Shown here: piece after piece, positions 1-13,431 of the stretch
How positions within the stretch are numbered: position 1 is the stretch's first letter
Layout of the letters: each line of letters opens with the position of its first letter
Assembly (NCBI GenBank): GCA_013339895.1
Contig: JABACO010000006.1
Coordinates: 3,571,503 to 3,635,502 of the forward strand
Reading direction: 5' to 3'
Length of the DNA stretch: 64,000 nucleotides
From: Ephydatia muelleri
Lineage: Eukaryota; Porifera; Demospongiae; Spongillida; Spongillidae
Notes under the pieces: model-generated
Seen by the model: only the letters and a program-made list of their open reading frames with translations
Database searches by the model: none
Told to the model about the DNA's origin: nothing
Made by a program: the position numbers and the translations under genes

Positions 1-269
1 AGGCCCAAGTTAGGGTTTAGGGTACGCGCGCCGAAGGCGCGCGAACTAGGTCAACGTTTCACCCACATTCCGAATCCAGTGTTGAAAAACACCCGTCCAG
101 CCTTTTACAATCTGTCAGCCGCTTTGGGAGGCGCCTTCGGCGCTATATTATTTATCCTATATAAGGAAATTGTGTCGCTTTAATTTATCGAAGCGAACGT
201 TCATGATCCAGGCACCCTAAGCGTACATTGCATTCTGGTACAGCTAACGAATGCTCTGTACCTATCTAC
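1..269. other. Non-coding edge with GC hairpins
   Basis: No gene is supported. Two short GC-rich hairpins share the core cgccgaaggcg/cgccttcggcg (about 26-46 and 130-144). Two TTAGGG-like hexamers near position 11 are too few to mean a telomere. Confidence 0.5.
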
Positions 270-665
270 ATGTTCGGCAAGCACTGCTTCGAGGTGAAAA
301 TCGTGCGTTTTGAGGCGAACTGCGCTGTTGTGTGCAATCCGATATACAACACCCGACCCCGTGCGCTGGGTTGAATCCTGATTTGGCCAATCTAGGAAGA
401 TCGATCATTGTCGCTGGTCAATTTTACCGTGAGAACACAACGAATGACTATGGCATTGGCGGCTTTAAGTGTGGAGACTACGTACGTATTCTTCTTGACA
501 TGGATGCCAAGAAACCCATGCACAGTAACATTCTATATAAATGGACGTACAAAGCCTGATGCAACTGCAGCGATAGAACTCGAAGAAGCCGAGTCCTACT
601 TCTTTGTAATCAGCCTGTACTCGGTTGGAGATATGGTCAAACTGCTCCGACTGCACGAGCTCTGA
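270..665 (+). pseudogene. SPRY-like domain remnant, frameshifted
   Basis: Three consecutive reading segments together look like one SPRY domain, the ligand-binding beta-sandwich of TRIM, Ran-binding and related proteins. The segment from 270 starts MFGKHCFEVKI, like the early SPRY strand 'G.HYFEVKI'. The segment from about 332 (another frame) contains CGDYVRILLDMDAKK, like the 'GD.VGVLLD.D' core. The segment from about 520 (first frame again) contains CTVTFYINGR, like the 'VSFYLNG' strand. The first segment hits a stop near 371 and the frame changes twice, so this is best read as a decayed copy rather than three exons; no good splice sites join the pieces. What is seen is motif order and frame changes; the family call is by pattern only. 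No flanking TRIM or RING sequence is visible. Confidence 0.5.
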
Positions 666-889
666 ACCGCAATGCATGCACTACACAGGTTTCGGGACTT
701 TCACATAGTTTCTGACTTTCGCATGCAAACTTTGGTCAGTCTTTGACAAAACCCGTGTTTAAAATAAAATAAGAGTATTGCGGCGGCGACACTCCAGTAT
801 GGGTATTATCCACGTACACACGCCTGCATGTTTAAGATCATGCATGCATAGCGCTCTATAGAGTATATGTATATGAAGGACTCGGTAGT

Positions 890-1072
890 TTGGTGCTCCA
901 CGACTGCATGGCCTACAGGCTAGTGGAACTCTTTATCAGTAGAGAGAAATGGCAAAGCAGTGAAAGTAATTCTAACCGTGGAGACAAGCAATTCAGAGAA
1001 AACACAATGCCAGTTAGGTAGTATATTGCAAAGAGAGTAGGCATGAAGATTGTTATTCGCTGCAGAGTGCGC

Positions 1073-1110
<38 letters not shown>

Positions 1111-2159
1111 GTATGTGTGTGAGTGTGTATGAGTGAGGATGATTTGGCATCCACATGGCTATACAATAACACTGATGAACACTCCTGCATAATGGCTGCA
1201 TGCAAGTGTTCTGTATATTCCACGATCAGACTGTGTAGCATATCAGTAGTGTAAGTGGAGTGTGTTGTGTGTGCAAGTGTGCATACATGTACATGTATGT
1301 GTGTTGCGTATATCTGTTTTGTGTGCGTGTGCTTTGCATCAGTTTTGTGAGTTGAGGATGCATGCATATGTATATGGTAGTATGCGCCCATGTGTGTGTG
1401 TGCGTGTGTGTGTGTGTGTGTAGTGACCACACCACCTCTGTTTGCATCATTGCCACACCCACTTACATGTATAACTTATTCTACATGTAATGGGAGAGGT
1501 ATATAAGATGGTAACCATAGCAATGAGCGGTCATGAATGTGCCGTGACAGATAGTCAGTGATGCTTATCTGCTCAGTAATGAGTTGATGTATTTCTTTTT
1601 TATCATCCCTTTAGAGAATTCATGATACTACAATAGTACACTGTTGGTATATATGAAGAAATCATCTAGGCGCTCTCATTTATAAAACATAGGCGTCTGC
1701 TCGATGGAGCGACAAGACTTTTTTCTATATAGGAGCAGCACGCTATAAATTCGTTCGCTCAAATCATCACATCGATGAAAACAATTCGCGGATCGTAGAA
1801 ACATTATATGAAAATTTCTGACCTTGAAAATCGTTTTAGAAAAATGCTCAGCTCGTTAGCCTTGCATGTAGAGGCCTTACCGTCACGTGACTTAATGCCT
1901 AGTGCTGTCATTTGGAAGCGCAGTATAACTGATTTCATGTATATATAATTTAAGGCACCGAAAAGTTCCGCGCTTCGCGCGGGTGCACGTGCCCTCTTCC
2001 GCACCCTCCCCTTTCACCCCCACTTGAAAATTAATGAGTGGACGCCTATGTGTTAAGCTAAGTGGGAGGAGTCGCTTGTAATTATGCGTCAGTACAACTG
2101 GCATATACAGCGATGTGTTGACGGACGTCATGTAAGCGTATAGTAAGCGCATAGATGAT

Positions 2160-2160
<1 letters not shown>
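890..2160. repeat. Old dispersed repeat, copy A
   Basis: Blocks of this stretch recur at about 21570-22900, some in the same and some in the opposite orientation. Examples are the 'caaagagagtaggcatgaag' block, the block around 1225-1330 (cagactgtgtagcatatcag) and the block around 2050-2125 (gctaagtgggaggagtcgct, ttgacggacgt). It contains a GT microsatellite at 1071-1130 and a smaller one at 1391-1420. No coding sequence is supported; the His/Thr-rich open frames are microsatellite artefacts. Confidence 0.55.
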
Positions 2161-3580
<1,420 letters not shown>

Positions 3581-3636
3581 CAAGCTTCAAAATGACGGTA
3601 GCAGTGCAGATTTGTCCCAAGCACACTAAGGCTGAC

Positions 3637-3638
<2 letters not shown>

Positions 3639-3677
<39 letters not shown>

Positions 3678-3786
3678 GTGTGTGTGTCTGTGTGTGTGTG
3701 CGTGTGTGTGTGTGTGTCTGTGTGTCTGTGTGTGTGTGTGTCTGTGTGTGTGTGTGTGTGTGCGTGTGTGTGTATGTGTGTCTGTG

Positions 3787-3819
<33 letters not shown>

Positions 3820-3843
3820 CTGTGTGTGTGTGTGTCTGTGTGT

Positions 3844-3893
<50 letters not shown>
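3639..3893. repeat. Interrupted (GT)n microsatellite
   Basis: About 255 bases of GT interrupted by TCTG and CGTG variants. The homologous site in duplicon copy B (about 51936-51982) is far shorter, so the array expanded or contracted after duplication. Confidence 0.95.
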
Positions 3894-3895
<2 letters not shown>

Positions 3896-4186
3896 AGGTA
3901 CTACCAAAGTGAGGCGCACATTTAATTTAGCACTATTAAGAACAGCACTATAGGAGTAAAATACAAAATACACATTCACCTACAGTATTTTACTGCTCTA
4001 TTCACATCAATGGCTCTCTAGTGAAACGACATCCATCTTCTTCTGATTAATAAGGCACATTGATTGAATCTTGTGCTGAAGACATGTCTAGTGAATATGG
4101 TCACCGGCTGTAGCATAGCAGGTGTGAACTACATAAAATCATTAATGGAGGTGGAATGGTCTAACGTTAATGTCTATCGTCCTGAA

Positions 4187-4640
4187 TGTCCCCCGCGGGG
4201 GACGAGTCTGCCCCATGAAGGACACAACTTCAGATTGATGGCGCGTTGTCACGTTGGAGCATTGCTGCATTCTAAAAATAGTGCCATGTTTATAAAGCAC
4301 TTTAAACCCTGGGCGGAAGTTGTCAGGGCAAGATTCTTTACAGCTGTTTTTAAAACATCTTCTTTTGAACGTCGTGTATTTTGCAATTTGTATTACAAAA
4401 CGTATTTTTTGAATTGAAAAGGTCAGCTGTTTTCACGTTGCGCTATGCACAATTAGAACAGATAGAAGTCAAAGCTCTGTGTATGGTAACAGAAAGACGC
4501 TACACCATGGTTTCTTGGGCCTAGAGCTGAAACTGTATGAAGAATTAACCTGCAATGGGAGCTTTTCATGATAATACACTCCACATGAATGCCTACAATT
4601 ACTGTCCACCATGGGGCACACTCGTCCCCCGCGGGAGACA
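4187..4640. repeat. Inverted-repeat pair inside duplicon D1
   Basis: A GC-rich block at about 4190-4217 (cccccgcgggggacgagt) is inverted at about 4611-4638 (actcgtcccccgcggga). The pair bounds about 450 bases that look like a small non-autonomous element. Both arms are kept in copy B (about 52270-52595). Confidence 0.55.
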
Positions 4641-4892
4641 TAAGCATTAAAGACATGCATTCATGTAACATGCAGTATTGTTATGCTGATGTTTTTTTGA
4701 ATAAGCGCAACACCTTTAAACAAATATACCCACCAAGACCCAAAATTGAAACTGTAACTAAATATTTAAGATAACCTGATGAAGATTACACAAGAGGTGC
4801 AGTTGGAGTCTGAAGGTGTTGGGAGGAGCTTGCTCTTGTGGTCTGTGGATTCATAAATGGAAGTGGTGATAAAAAACAAAGATGTAGAAGGC

Positions 4893-5125
4893 AAAGCCGA
4901 AGTGTATATACACTACACCACACAAAGCCAGAGTATATAAACCACACCACACAGCACAAACCCAGTATGTATACACTACACCACACGTGCACACAACACA
5001 AACCCACTACACCACACAGGACAAAGCCAGAGTATGCACATTTCACACACAACACAAAGCCAGAGTGTACTCACAACAATACACAGCACAATATCAGAGT
5101 GTGTACATACTGCACCGCACACAAA
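4893..5125. repeat. CA-rich minisatellite
   Basis: Irregular tandem units built on 'cacaaagccagagt' and 'acactacaccacac'. It is repeated at 52850-53125 in duplicon copy B, which has one more unit. Confidence 0.6.
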
Positions 5126-5239
5126 CACAGCAGACTGCGTTTCGGATCTAAACAAAGTGCTTCACTACATGATGAATTGACAAGCAATCATAGAATGACC
5201 TGGGCTCGACCACCTGTTCATCCTTAGTGAGCAGGGAAG

Positions 5240-6200
5240 TATGTACACACTGGGCTGTGCAGAACAGGGACAGCTTGGTCATGTTGCAGAGTGCTTCAGC
5301 AGTCGTGGAGGGCGGGATGTGGATTATTTTCTACTTTGCCCCATACAACATTAAAGCCATTTGCTCCCCCCCTCCCCCTCCCCCCCCCCCCCCTACCTTC
5401 TCTCTCCTCCCACTGGGAGCTATAGATAGAGGAAGAGAAGGGATTTGGTAAAGCAGTGAAAAATGTCCCACCCAGATCAATGACAAACATCCTCTTCTTA
5501 ACTGTTTGCATGCATGTATATCAGATTCTCAATGACACCACACATACTGTGTGTGCTAATGGCTCCATGCTGTTGGTCCACCCTCCATCAGTCTTGTTTG
5601 ATCACCCTCCATCAGTCTTCAACAGATGTTTAGACCATCATTCATCCTGTGATAGTGTGGCTAACCTGAGCCCGTGTGTAGCAAATATTTTGTACTATGT
5701 ATAAGAAATAATATAAACTGCATTGCTGCATCAGAATCATTTCCACAGTACAAAAAAGGTGTACACTTGCAGTGTAATAATCATTTTGTCATAAAGGACC
5801 AGTCATATAGGTTCCTTACTAGATCCAGGCTAAGGGTACATGTGGGCTAAACAACTCATAGTGGCGGTGGTGATGGTGGATGCTTGGGAGTTAGTTGGAA
5901 TGGAGTTAGTTGAGGTGGATGCTTGGGAGTGTGTTGAGGTACCAGCTTGATTTGTTGTAAATCTTAAGTCAAACACTATGAAATGTTCATTTAACATTTA
6001 GCATTTGATAAACTATTAAGAGGTCCTGAATAGAAAATTTGAATTCACAGGCTATTCACAAGTGCTCTGGTATGTAAGCTAAAGTACATATGCAGTGTCA
6101 TCATTTACTGCATATAATGACCAAACATGGCCAATTGCAAGAAGCTAAACTCTGCACTCAAAAGAAACCTTTACAAACACTAGTAAAAATGAATAGGATC
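5240..6200. other. Non-coding between duplicon D1 and the cadherin-type gene
   Basis: No gene seen. It holds a C-rich tract (5366-5394) and, at 5490-5740, a diverged relative of 2550-2790. Sequence after 6100 is probably 3' flank of the minus-strand gene that ends at 6204. Confidence 0.4.
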
Positions 6201-6203
6201 CAT

Positions 6204-9035
6204 CTAGTGAACTATTCCATAAGCATCATTGCACTCTAGTGGAATTATGATATCTTTCGTCTTCTGATCAATGTCCACCACCTCATAAAGTTCATCAGGG
6301 GTGGAAGGATGATGTATTGTGGATCTTGTCTTGGAGATGCAACTAATACATATGGTCACCAACACTCCCAGAGAGAAGGCCATGATAAATGTAATGGAGA
6401 AGATTATACCAACAGTCGTAGAAAAATCAATGGAGTGCAGACAGCTGGCTGAAATGTGATATGCCACAGGTCAAGAATGCAAATATGTGTAGTAGAACAT
6501 TTTATTGGAACTTACCTGTAGTGGAAGTGGTTGACAATACTGTTGAAGTTGGGCAGTTATATGTACATGTAATGGATGCACTTGAAGTTGGTGGAGGTGA
6601 TGGAGTTAGAGCTGGCTCTGCATCCAATGCAAAGATTAACTTATGCATGCATACTGTGCTCATCTGCTTATGTGATATGTCACAGAACAAGAACACGAAT
6701 GCTGAAGAACATACTAAGAGTACATTACCTGTAGTGGCTGCTGAAGTTGGGATGGTAATAGATGCACTAGAAGTTGCTAAAGTAATAGATACATTTGAAG
6801 TTGGTGACATAATAGATGGGCTTGAAGTTGGTAAAATAATATATGCACTTGAAGTTGGTGAGGTAATGGATGCATTTGAAGTTGATTGAGGAGATGGAGT
6901 TGGAGCTGGCCCTGCATCCTATGAAAAGATTAGCTTATACATGTGTGGGTTATGTCTCACTATTTTGACACGTGTGATAAAACATACATGCATACATATC
7001 GGTTGTTATAACGTGAGATGGTGTGTTGGGGTTTATCCAATGCATCACACTGGTTTAATAATTTAAAAAACTCAAAAACTTACGTTTGTTGAGTTTTGAC
7101 TAACACTAACAGGTGGTTGGCTGCTAACAGGGATGACCATCACAGTGAGAGTGGAAATGGAGGTGAGGGTGATGGAGAAATTCAGCTGGTCCTAATGTTT
7201 GCAGTGGATAAAGTGCAAACTGGGCCCCAGTCCTAACTCACTTTCAATGTAATGAGGAGTGTGTAGGAAGATTGTGTGTTGTAGTTAAGAAAGCCAATTA
7301 ATGTAATGATGCCAGTAGATGAAGACACAGAGAAGGTCTGAATAGAATGATGTCATCATACAAACATACATATACACACACATACACGGACATAGGCCTA
7401 CAATATACATTGGGCACAAAATAGGTGACTCGATTATCTGAGAGCTATAATTTACAATAAGCAAGCACAGTGTCAAGATAATAAAAAATATCATACATGT
7501 ATATGACTTCAAGTGAATTATATAAAAGGCCATGCACCTTTTAAAATGCACATACCAAAATTTAATCCTGTTGTATAATAATACTGTAATTAAATTATTG
7601 TATGTCCAACACAATGTACCATGTGGTGCACCAATTGACACACATTAAGTACAGGACATTGCAGCAATGATATAAGATGCAACAGCTTAATAAATACCTC
7701 ACTGCTCAAATACATTTCTTTATTCTTTACATGTAATGCAGGATGTGAAATCCATTAGCACAGAGACACAACGGTGTGTGTCCCATTTTATACTACCTAA
7801 CCACCAGCCGCTGCCATTTATATTAGCCATATAAAAATGTTGCCATTTTTACTTCATAATGCTATGATCGTATAATACAAATTGAACATTTTGCAATGGA
7901 TGTAGTTTGCATTCATAATTGCAAAAGCAGCTTCCTGTGCGTTGAATAACAAAGCGCATGTTGCAAGACCAATCATTCTTACCTCGGTGATTATGTATAA
8001 TCACTGCAACACAAAAACACACATGCAAATACACAATGGTTTATAGAATGTGCAAAAGAACTTACATTTGAACTGGCAATAGTATAAGTTGGGTAAAATG
8101 TCTGATCCTTGTCAATAGCACTCACAGTGAATACTTGTGTACCAACAGCAGTGAGCTACATGCAAGAGATAGTGGAAGTGCATGTGACTGACCAGAGTTG
8201 GTGGGAGAAGGTGTGACCAGAGATGGTGGGAGTGTGACCAGAGTTTGTGTCCTACCTCTGACAGGGATATAGTGGTTGGGAGGTTGGTCATCTGGGGAGG
8301 GTTGTCATTGACGTCTGTCAGGTACACATACACTGTTGTGGTAGCTGTGAAGGCTCCATTGGATGCTGTCACTGTCAATAGAAGTGATGAATGAAGCGGG
8401 TCCGGAGTGAGCACCTATTAGAATGAGGAGAAAGAAAGATGCAGCTGCTATCATATTGCACATATTCATGCACCACGGCCAATAGTTCTTTCAATTTGAA
8501 AAAATCTTCTGCAGCCCTACCTCTCTGTCAAGAATAACTCCGTGGCACACATAAAAAAGCCCCGAAGCACTGTCCTTCATACAGAACTTGTCTGAGTTTA
8601 CAGAGTAGGCCGGTATACTGCAAGTCACCGCAAAACCCCCCGGGTCAATAGCGCTGATAGGGCTAGCAGCGTTGATGGACACGTTCTCGTATATGCTCAA
8701 GCCGTACCCTGCGATGCAAATAATGACGCTGCCATAACAACTAGATCATATGCGCGCACAACGGTGCCCCTTATATATTAATGCAGAACTAAAGTATTGG
8801 CTATAGTTTCAAGCGTAAAAATACAGTGCATGGCCATGCAGATGATTCTCGTAATGTCATCCACGGCATTCCAACTATACCGCTCCTTCTGTATGGGCAC
8901 CCTGTTAAATCAGGTAAATTGTAGACGCGCGTCGGATACGTTCATGTACATGTAAACGGACGCATCGTCAGTTGTACATGCACAGTAGCGGCCGGTTGCG
9001 CACACGCTTCACGGAGGTTTACTGAGCACCCCCCT

Positions 9036-9071
<36 letters not shown>

Positions 9072-9317
9072 CCTCAACTCATGGAAGGAGTCCTCATGCT
9101 CTCACGTAACCGCTGCCACTTGCCATCGCTCTCTGAGATGCTGTACACATAGAGGGGAGGCAGAGAAGGCGGGTAAGCTGAGGAGAGAGGCCACTTAGTG
9201 AATTAGTCATTTCTGCAATAAAAAGACGGAACTTGGAGTGCTAGCTTCAGCCTGCTGCATCCACATAGTGGTCTGAAACAGCGTAAACAATGCGAACAGA
9301 AGAAGCCTTGTCATCAT
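6204..9317 (-). CDS. Cadherin-type single-pass membrane protein
   Basis: Hand-spliced exons on the minus strand: 9317-9233, 9177-9106, 8708-8521, 8414-8256, 8155-8066, 7185-7084, 6918-6729, 6617-6516, 6448-6204. Phases agree at every junction and give 410 residues. The start is the first of two adjacent ATGs. Residues 1 to about 25 form a signal peptide (LLLFALFTLF). Residues about 53-168 read as one cadherin repeat with calcium-site motifs LDRE and DVNDNPPQ. A second, partial repeat follows (FTVSAIDKD). Residues about 233-329 are a Ser/Thr/Pro-rich stalk with repeated PTSS units. The last exon has a transmembrane helix (about 340-363) and a tail with YEVV (Tyr384) and YGIV (Tyr406). It would act at the cell surface in adhesion or recognition. 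The 55-base first intron has a weak donor, and extra exons could be missed between 7186 and 8065. The last exon is closely related to those of the Ig/FN3 genes at 15.6 and 24.2 kb. Confidence 0.7.
9029..9074. repeat. Poly-C tract in intron 2 of the cadherin-type gene
   Basis: About 45 bases of almost pure C on the plus strand, so G-rich in the transcript. The right arm of the inverted duplication has only a short G-rich stretch at the equivalent intron position (about 63170-63178). Confidence 0.9.
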
Positions 9318-10474
9318 ACTGATGCGGTAATGCCTTGATCCGCAGAAAGGGTGTCTATATAGCACATGTACAGCCATGTACGATGGAGTGCTGAAAATAG
9401 AAAGATCATGTCAATGCTATACCGTATATGTATTATGATATAGACTGGATGGTATTATTATATATTTTTATTGGGCCAAGGAAGAGTTGCGCGTAAATAA
9501 ATACGCTGCTAATGTAGGCCGCGCCTCTGAACGCGAACACGCTGTGCGTCACTTCCGCAATTAGGTGTATAAAAACAGCTGTAACGATGCAAAGTCGTGA
9601 AGAATCGTAGGGCATTCAAGGGTGCGCAAAATCATTCGTCCATTCTGTATATTCGTCATCGAGCTAACAGTCTGAGTACAAATTTCTGTGGCTGATAAAC
9701 ATCCTCACTCTCCTGCGGTTCTCTAATTCGTCCTATACTCAGTACTCAGTAGTGAATGATTCTTCACTCAAGCCTTCGGCATGTTACAACTCTCCACTAC
9801 CTATCAGGTGATGAATCCCAATTACACGTACCTATCAGTGATATCACTGCAGTATTCAAAAGATAGCAGCAAACATGCAGCCCACGTGACACACTCTCCC
9901 CTCTCGTCATTCGGAGGTGACAACACAACCGCTATTTAGTGTCACTAACCAAAGAGGAATTGCACCTGCTTCATGGCCACTTTCACTGAGGGCTCGTGCA
10001 TGTTGAGTACGTGCAAACACAGCAATTCAGGGCTTTGATTCCGGGCCCGTGACAGCACGCAATATCACCCGGAAGAGCGTGCTTTCGAATTTTGCGCGCC
10101 ATGTGCTCTCGAAATCGTGAGTGGACCGATTTCATACGAATGATTTCTCGGTCCCGGAGGATAATTCTTATGCGCACGGGGTAATTCGCGATCTACATCG
10201 TGCGTGAACGTGCAATTTTGTACGAGATCGAGGAACGCACCGTGTACCCGCAATTGATTATCGATCGTATGACGTAGCGGGTTAAATATTCCAGTTATTT
10301 TATTATTCTTCTACATGTGATTAATAATAGTTAAGGTCAAAAAATTTTAATTTGTTTCGAAGTTACAAAATAACAAAATAGAAAGTTGTCTTGATAGAGA
10401 ACTGGGATAAAACCTTGTTCATAGTCTAAAAGAAAGCAGAACAGAAACACCACTTCGATAAATACACGCCTTAC

Positions 10475-12700
10475 CTCCCAACATTCGACGGTGAAGTTGT
10501 AACATTTGATTTCCACAGAAACCTTTCTGAATAGTTCAGTGCTGTCAAAGTGAATACCCATAGAACATACCGCCGTCTGTGCGGAAGGAAAAGGATAACA
10601 AAAAGCGACGTACTGTTACATCGCGTACAATTTAGCGCTCTTGTTCAGCCACGATATTGCAGGTAGATCAAGGAATACACTTTTCAGCCAAGTACAGAAC
10701 ACCATTATTCTGTTCCTGACATTTCACTATGGGAAAGCAAACAAGGTGTCGCACAAAATACGTATTTGACAGCTCACCTCGCTGTGTATAGCGTAGCTGG
10801 CCGTTCTTATTAACCAACAACCTGCCTGAATCGCTTCGCTGAACGTTATCCCTTTCCTGACAAGCAAAGCTTTCAATTCAACTAAAGGTAACTCACCTGG
10901 CTTTCGTATGACGTTTTTGGTACAAAATGGCACCTCTTTGACTAACAGTGGAAGATGTAGTGTTCCACAGTTGTCATACATCCTGAAAATAAACATTCTG
11001 TGAGCATGCAACTTACTCGCTCAACACTTACCGACGGGAGACGAAAATAATCACCACGTGATTCAGGGCGCTGCTATTATACCGAAGCGCATGCGTTGTC
11101 ATAATATGTAACCACTCCTTGTCCGTTATACAGTTTTAGTAACAGCGATCGCAGTGAGGTATTTATATGCCAGCAAGACATGTCTATATGTAATGTAAGG
11201 TTGAGATAGCTAAGGAAACATCCTCATGCAGCTTTTGTAAGGTTGATACAATAAGCAGACATGAGAGAGAACTAGGTTCATTCTAGACATAGATTGTTTA
11301 CGTACCCCGCCTCTTTATAATAAGTATCATCACGCTGCAGAACCTAAACAAAATATTGCCTCCAATGCAAGCTTTAAAAAACATCATTTTCATTTATATA
11401 CATGAATTTATACAACACATATTCAATACACTGATACATAAATAACACACAAACGCAATTAGTAGCATAAAAAAAAAACCAAGTCAACAATATGATAAGC
11501 AATTCATACACATGATTGGTGAAACTGGATTCTTAATGCAATTCTGGTGAGTGCTGCAAGTCACTTATAATTAGAAGACCACTGGGGTGAGGCCTCAGAC
11601 CAATGTGAAGCTTACTGGACAAACCTTGCTTCACATAAAGTAAAATGTATAGAAGCACACGTAAATATGTTTATCGGGTAACTAAAGGCAAACGGCTTAC
11701 CAGACTTAGCCACACCCTTCAGAATCACGTGACCCCAAGAGGACCTTTGGGGTGAGGCCTCACACAAATGTGAAGCTTACTGGACAAACCTTGCTTCACA
11801 TAAAGTAAAATGTATAGAAGCACATGTAAATATGTTTATCGGGTAACTAGAGGCAAACGGCTTACCAGACTTAGCCACACCCTTCAGAATCACATGACCA
11901 CAAGAGAACCTTTGGGGTGAGGCCTCACACAAATGTGAAGCTTACTGGACAAACTTTGCTTCACATAAAGTAAAGTGTATAGAAACACACGTAAATATGT
12001 TTATCAGGTAACTAAGAGGCAAATAGCTTACCAGACTTAGCCACACTCTTCAGAATCACGTGACCCCAAGAGGACCATTGGGGTGAGGCCTCACACAAAT
12101 GTGAAGCTTACTGGACAAACCTTGCTTCACATAAAGTTAGAAGCACATGTAAATATGTTTTTTGGGTAGCTAGAGGCAAATGGCTTACCAGACTTAGCCA
12201 CACCCTTCAGAATCACGTGACCCCAAGAGGACCATTGGGGTGAGGCCTCACACAAATGTGAAGCTTACTGGACAAACTTTGCTTCACATAAAATTTTTTT
12301 AATAGAAACACATGTTGATATGTGTATCCTGTAACTATAGAGGCAAACTGCTTACCAGATTTACACTCTTTCAGAATCACGTGACCCAACAGGATAGCCA
12401 CACCCCTCACAGTCAGCAAGACTCCAAGAAAACTGTAGGCCAAATGGGTGGGGCCCTCACACTCACTTTAAACATATCCAATGTACTACTTGTACACAAA
12501 CATACATGTGCGTGGATGCACACATTTACACTTGCTCTACCACAAACGCTGTCCCTATGACTTTACAACAGAGATTTTCACTTACACAAGTGGCCTTGGT
12601 CTTGGTTCTCAATGGAGAGTAAGCCACAACCATCAGGTCTCTCTGGTAAAATAGAACCAGGATTATGAATTGACTATTGAGATGCACCTTGACATTTTCT
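10475..12700 (-). CDS. Candidate exons of an unrecognised gene inside the TIR element
   Basis: Three segments look like real exons by splice sites and amino-acid composition: 12700-12586 (acceptor TTGCAG, donor GTAAG; ENVKVHLNSQF...), 10982-10897 (acceptor TTTTCAG, donor GTGAGT; MYDNCGTLHLPLL...) and 10576-10475 (acceptor GCACAG, donor GTAAGG; ...FTVECWE). I could not join them into one confident frame and do not recognise the protein. It could be the element's own product or a captured host gene fragment. The 165-bp array lies in the putative intron between the first and second exons. Confidence 0.25.
11584..12480. repeat. 165-bp tandem array, five units plus a degenerate end
   Basis: Units start with 'ggtgaggcct' at 11586, 11751, 11916, 12082 and 12239, with a degenerate sixth near 12449. 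Each carries a late block 'agaatcacgtgacc'; the CACGTG E-box is intact in all but the second unit, where it is CACATG. Identity between units is high by eye, so the array is young or homogenised. It lies wholly inside the TIR element. Confidence 0.93.
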
Positions 12701-13161
12701 CTGCAATAAAGTAAATCACGAATCGATACACATGAGCCTTGTACCATACATGTAAAAGATTGATCTACTATGGCGAGTTCACTGCCCGCGCTGTTTTTTT
12801 TGGAGGGGGGGGGAGGGGGGGGGGGGGGGGGGGGGTTGCCCGCAAATACACGTACCCCTATCACACTGTCACACTAGTAAGGATTATAATAGCAAACGTA
12901 AGCTTCACTTCCTACGCCCCTGATTCTGAGTTTACTATGTAGAGTACAATATCACTAAACAGTACTCAAGATGTATGAGTTAGAAATTAGTACCGCGTAG
13001 GCCTACCGTAAACAAGACTGCCCGCCCGGATCCGAGTGTGATGCACAAGTAGTTTTGTACGTTGAGCCAGATAGGTCTTCTATCAGACAGGTCTACTATC
13101 GGGTGAGCGTTATCAAAAATTCTAATGCAAGTGAGCGTTAATTAGTGAAGTAAGCAACAAG

Positions 13162-13431
13162 ATGATACAGTGTATGCATTGCAATAATATTGTAGAATTA
13201 TACTGCACAGCAACTTCATTGTCTCCAGGTGAATGGAAGGGAATAATGTTTCAAGAGAACTCCAATTTATCGTCCGATGAAGCCTCGTATAACGGAATAG
13301 GTCTCCTAGACAACACAAATGCAGGAAAAATCATGGGTACAGTATCAGCTTGTTTCAGCGCTAGTGGACACAAGTTCATCGGAGCTACTCCAATTTCAGT
13401 CCATGCTCATAATTCTGGCGTAAAAAACTAG
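13162..13431 (+). CDS. Hypothetical 89-residue open frame
   Basis: ATG at 13162, stop at 13429-13431. The peptide has two Cys near the N-terminus (CMHC) and a Gly/Ser-rich second half (TVSACFSASGHKF). No signal peptide, membrane segment or family was recognised. It sits near the right end of the TIR element on the strand opposite to the candidate exons. It may be a chance frame. Confidence 0.2.
   Translation: MIQCMHCNNIVELYCTATSLSPGEWKGIMFQENSNLSSDEASYNGIGLLDNTNAGKIMGTVSACFSASGHKFIGATPISVHAHNSGVKN

Larger units (their letters stand above)
3585..5240. repeat. Duplicon D1, copy A
   Basis: The segment is repeated in the same orientation at about 51880-53240, 48 kb away. Both start at 'cttcaaaatgacggtagcag' and end at 'gcagggaagt'. 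The main differences are the long GT tract here (3639-3893), reduced to about 40 bases in copy B, a block of about 140 bases around 4291-4432 missing from copy B, and one extra unit of the CA-rich minisatellite in copy B. No protein-coding gene is supported in either copy. Confidence 0.85.

Noticed and set aside
9..24. Telomere-like TTAGGG repeats
   Set aside because: Only two imperfect hexamers; no array.
7285..7641. 118-codon minus-strand hydrophobic frame
   Set aside because: Looks like low-complexity AT-rich intron; it lacks splice sites fitting the phases of the cadherin-type gene around it.
11584..12480. CRISPR-like repeat array
   Set aside because: Units are contiguous 165-bp tandem copies without unique spacers, in a eukaryotic, intron-bearing context.
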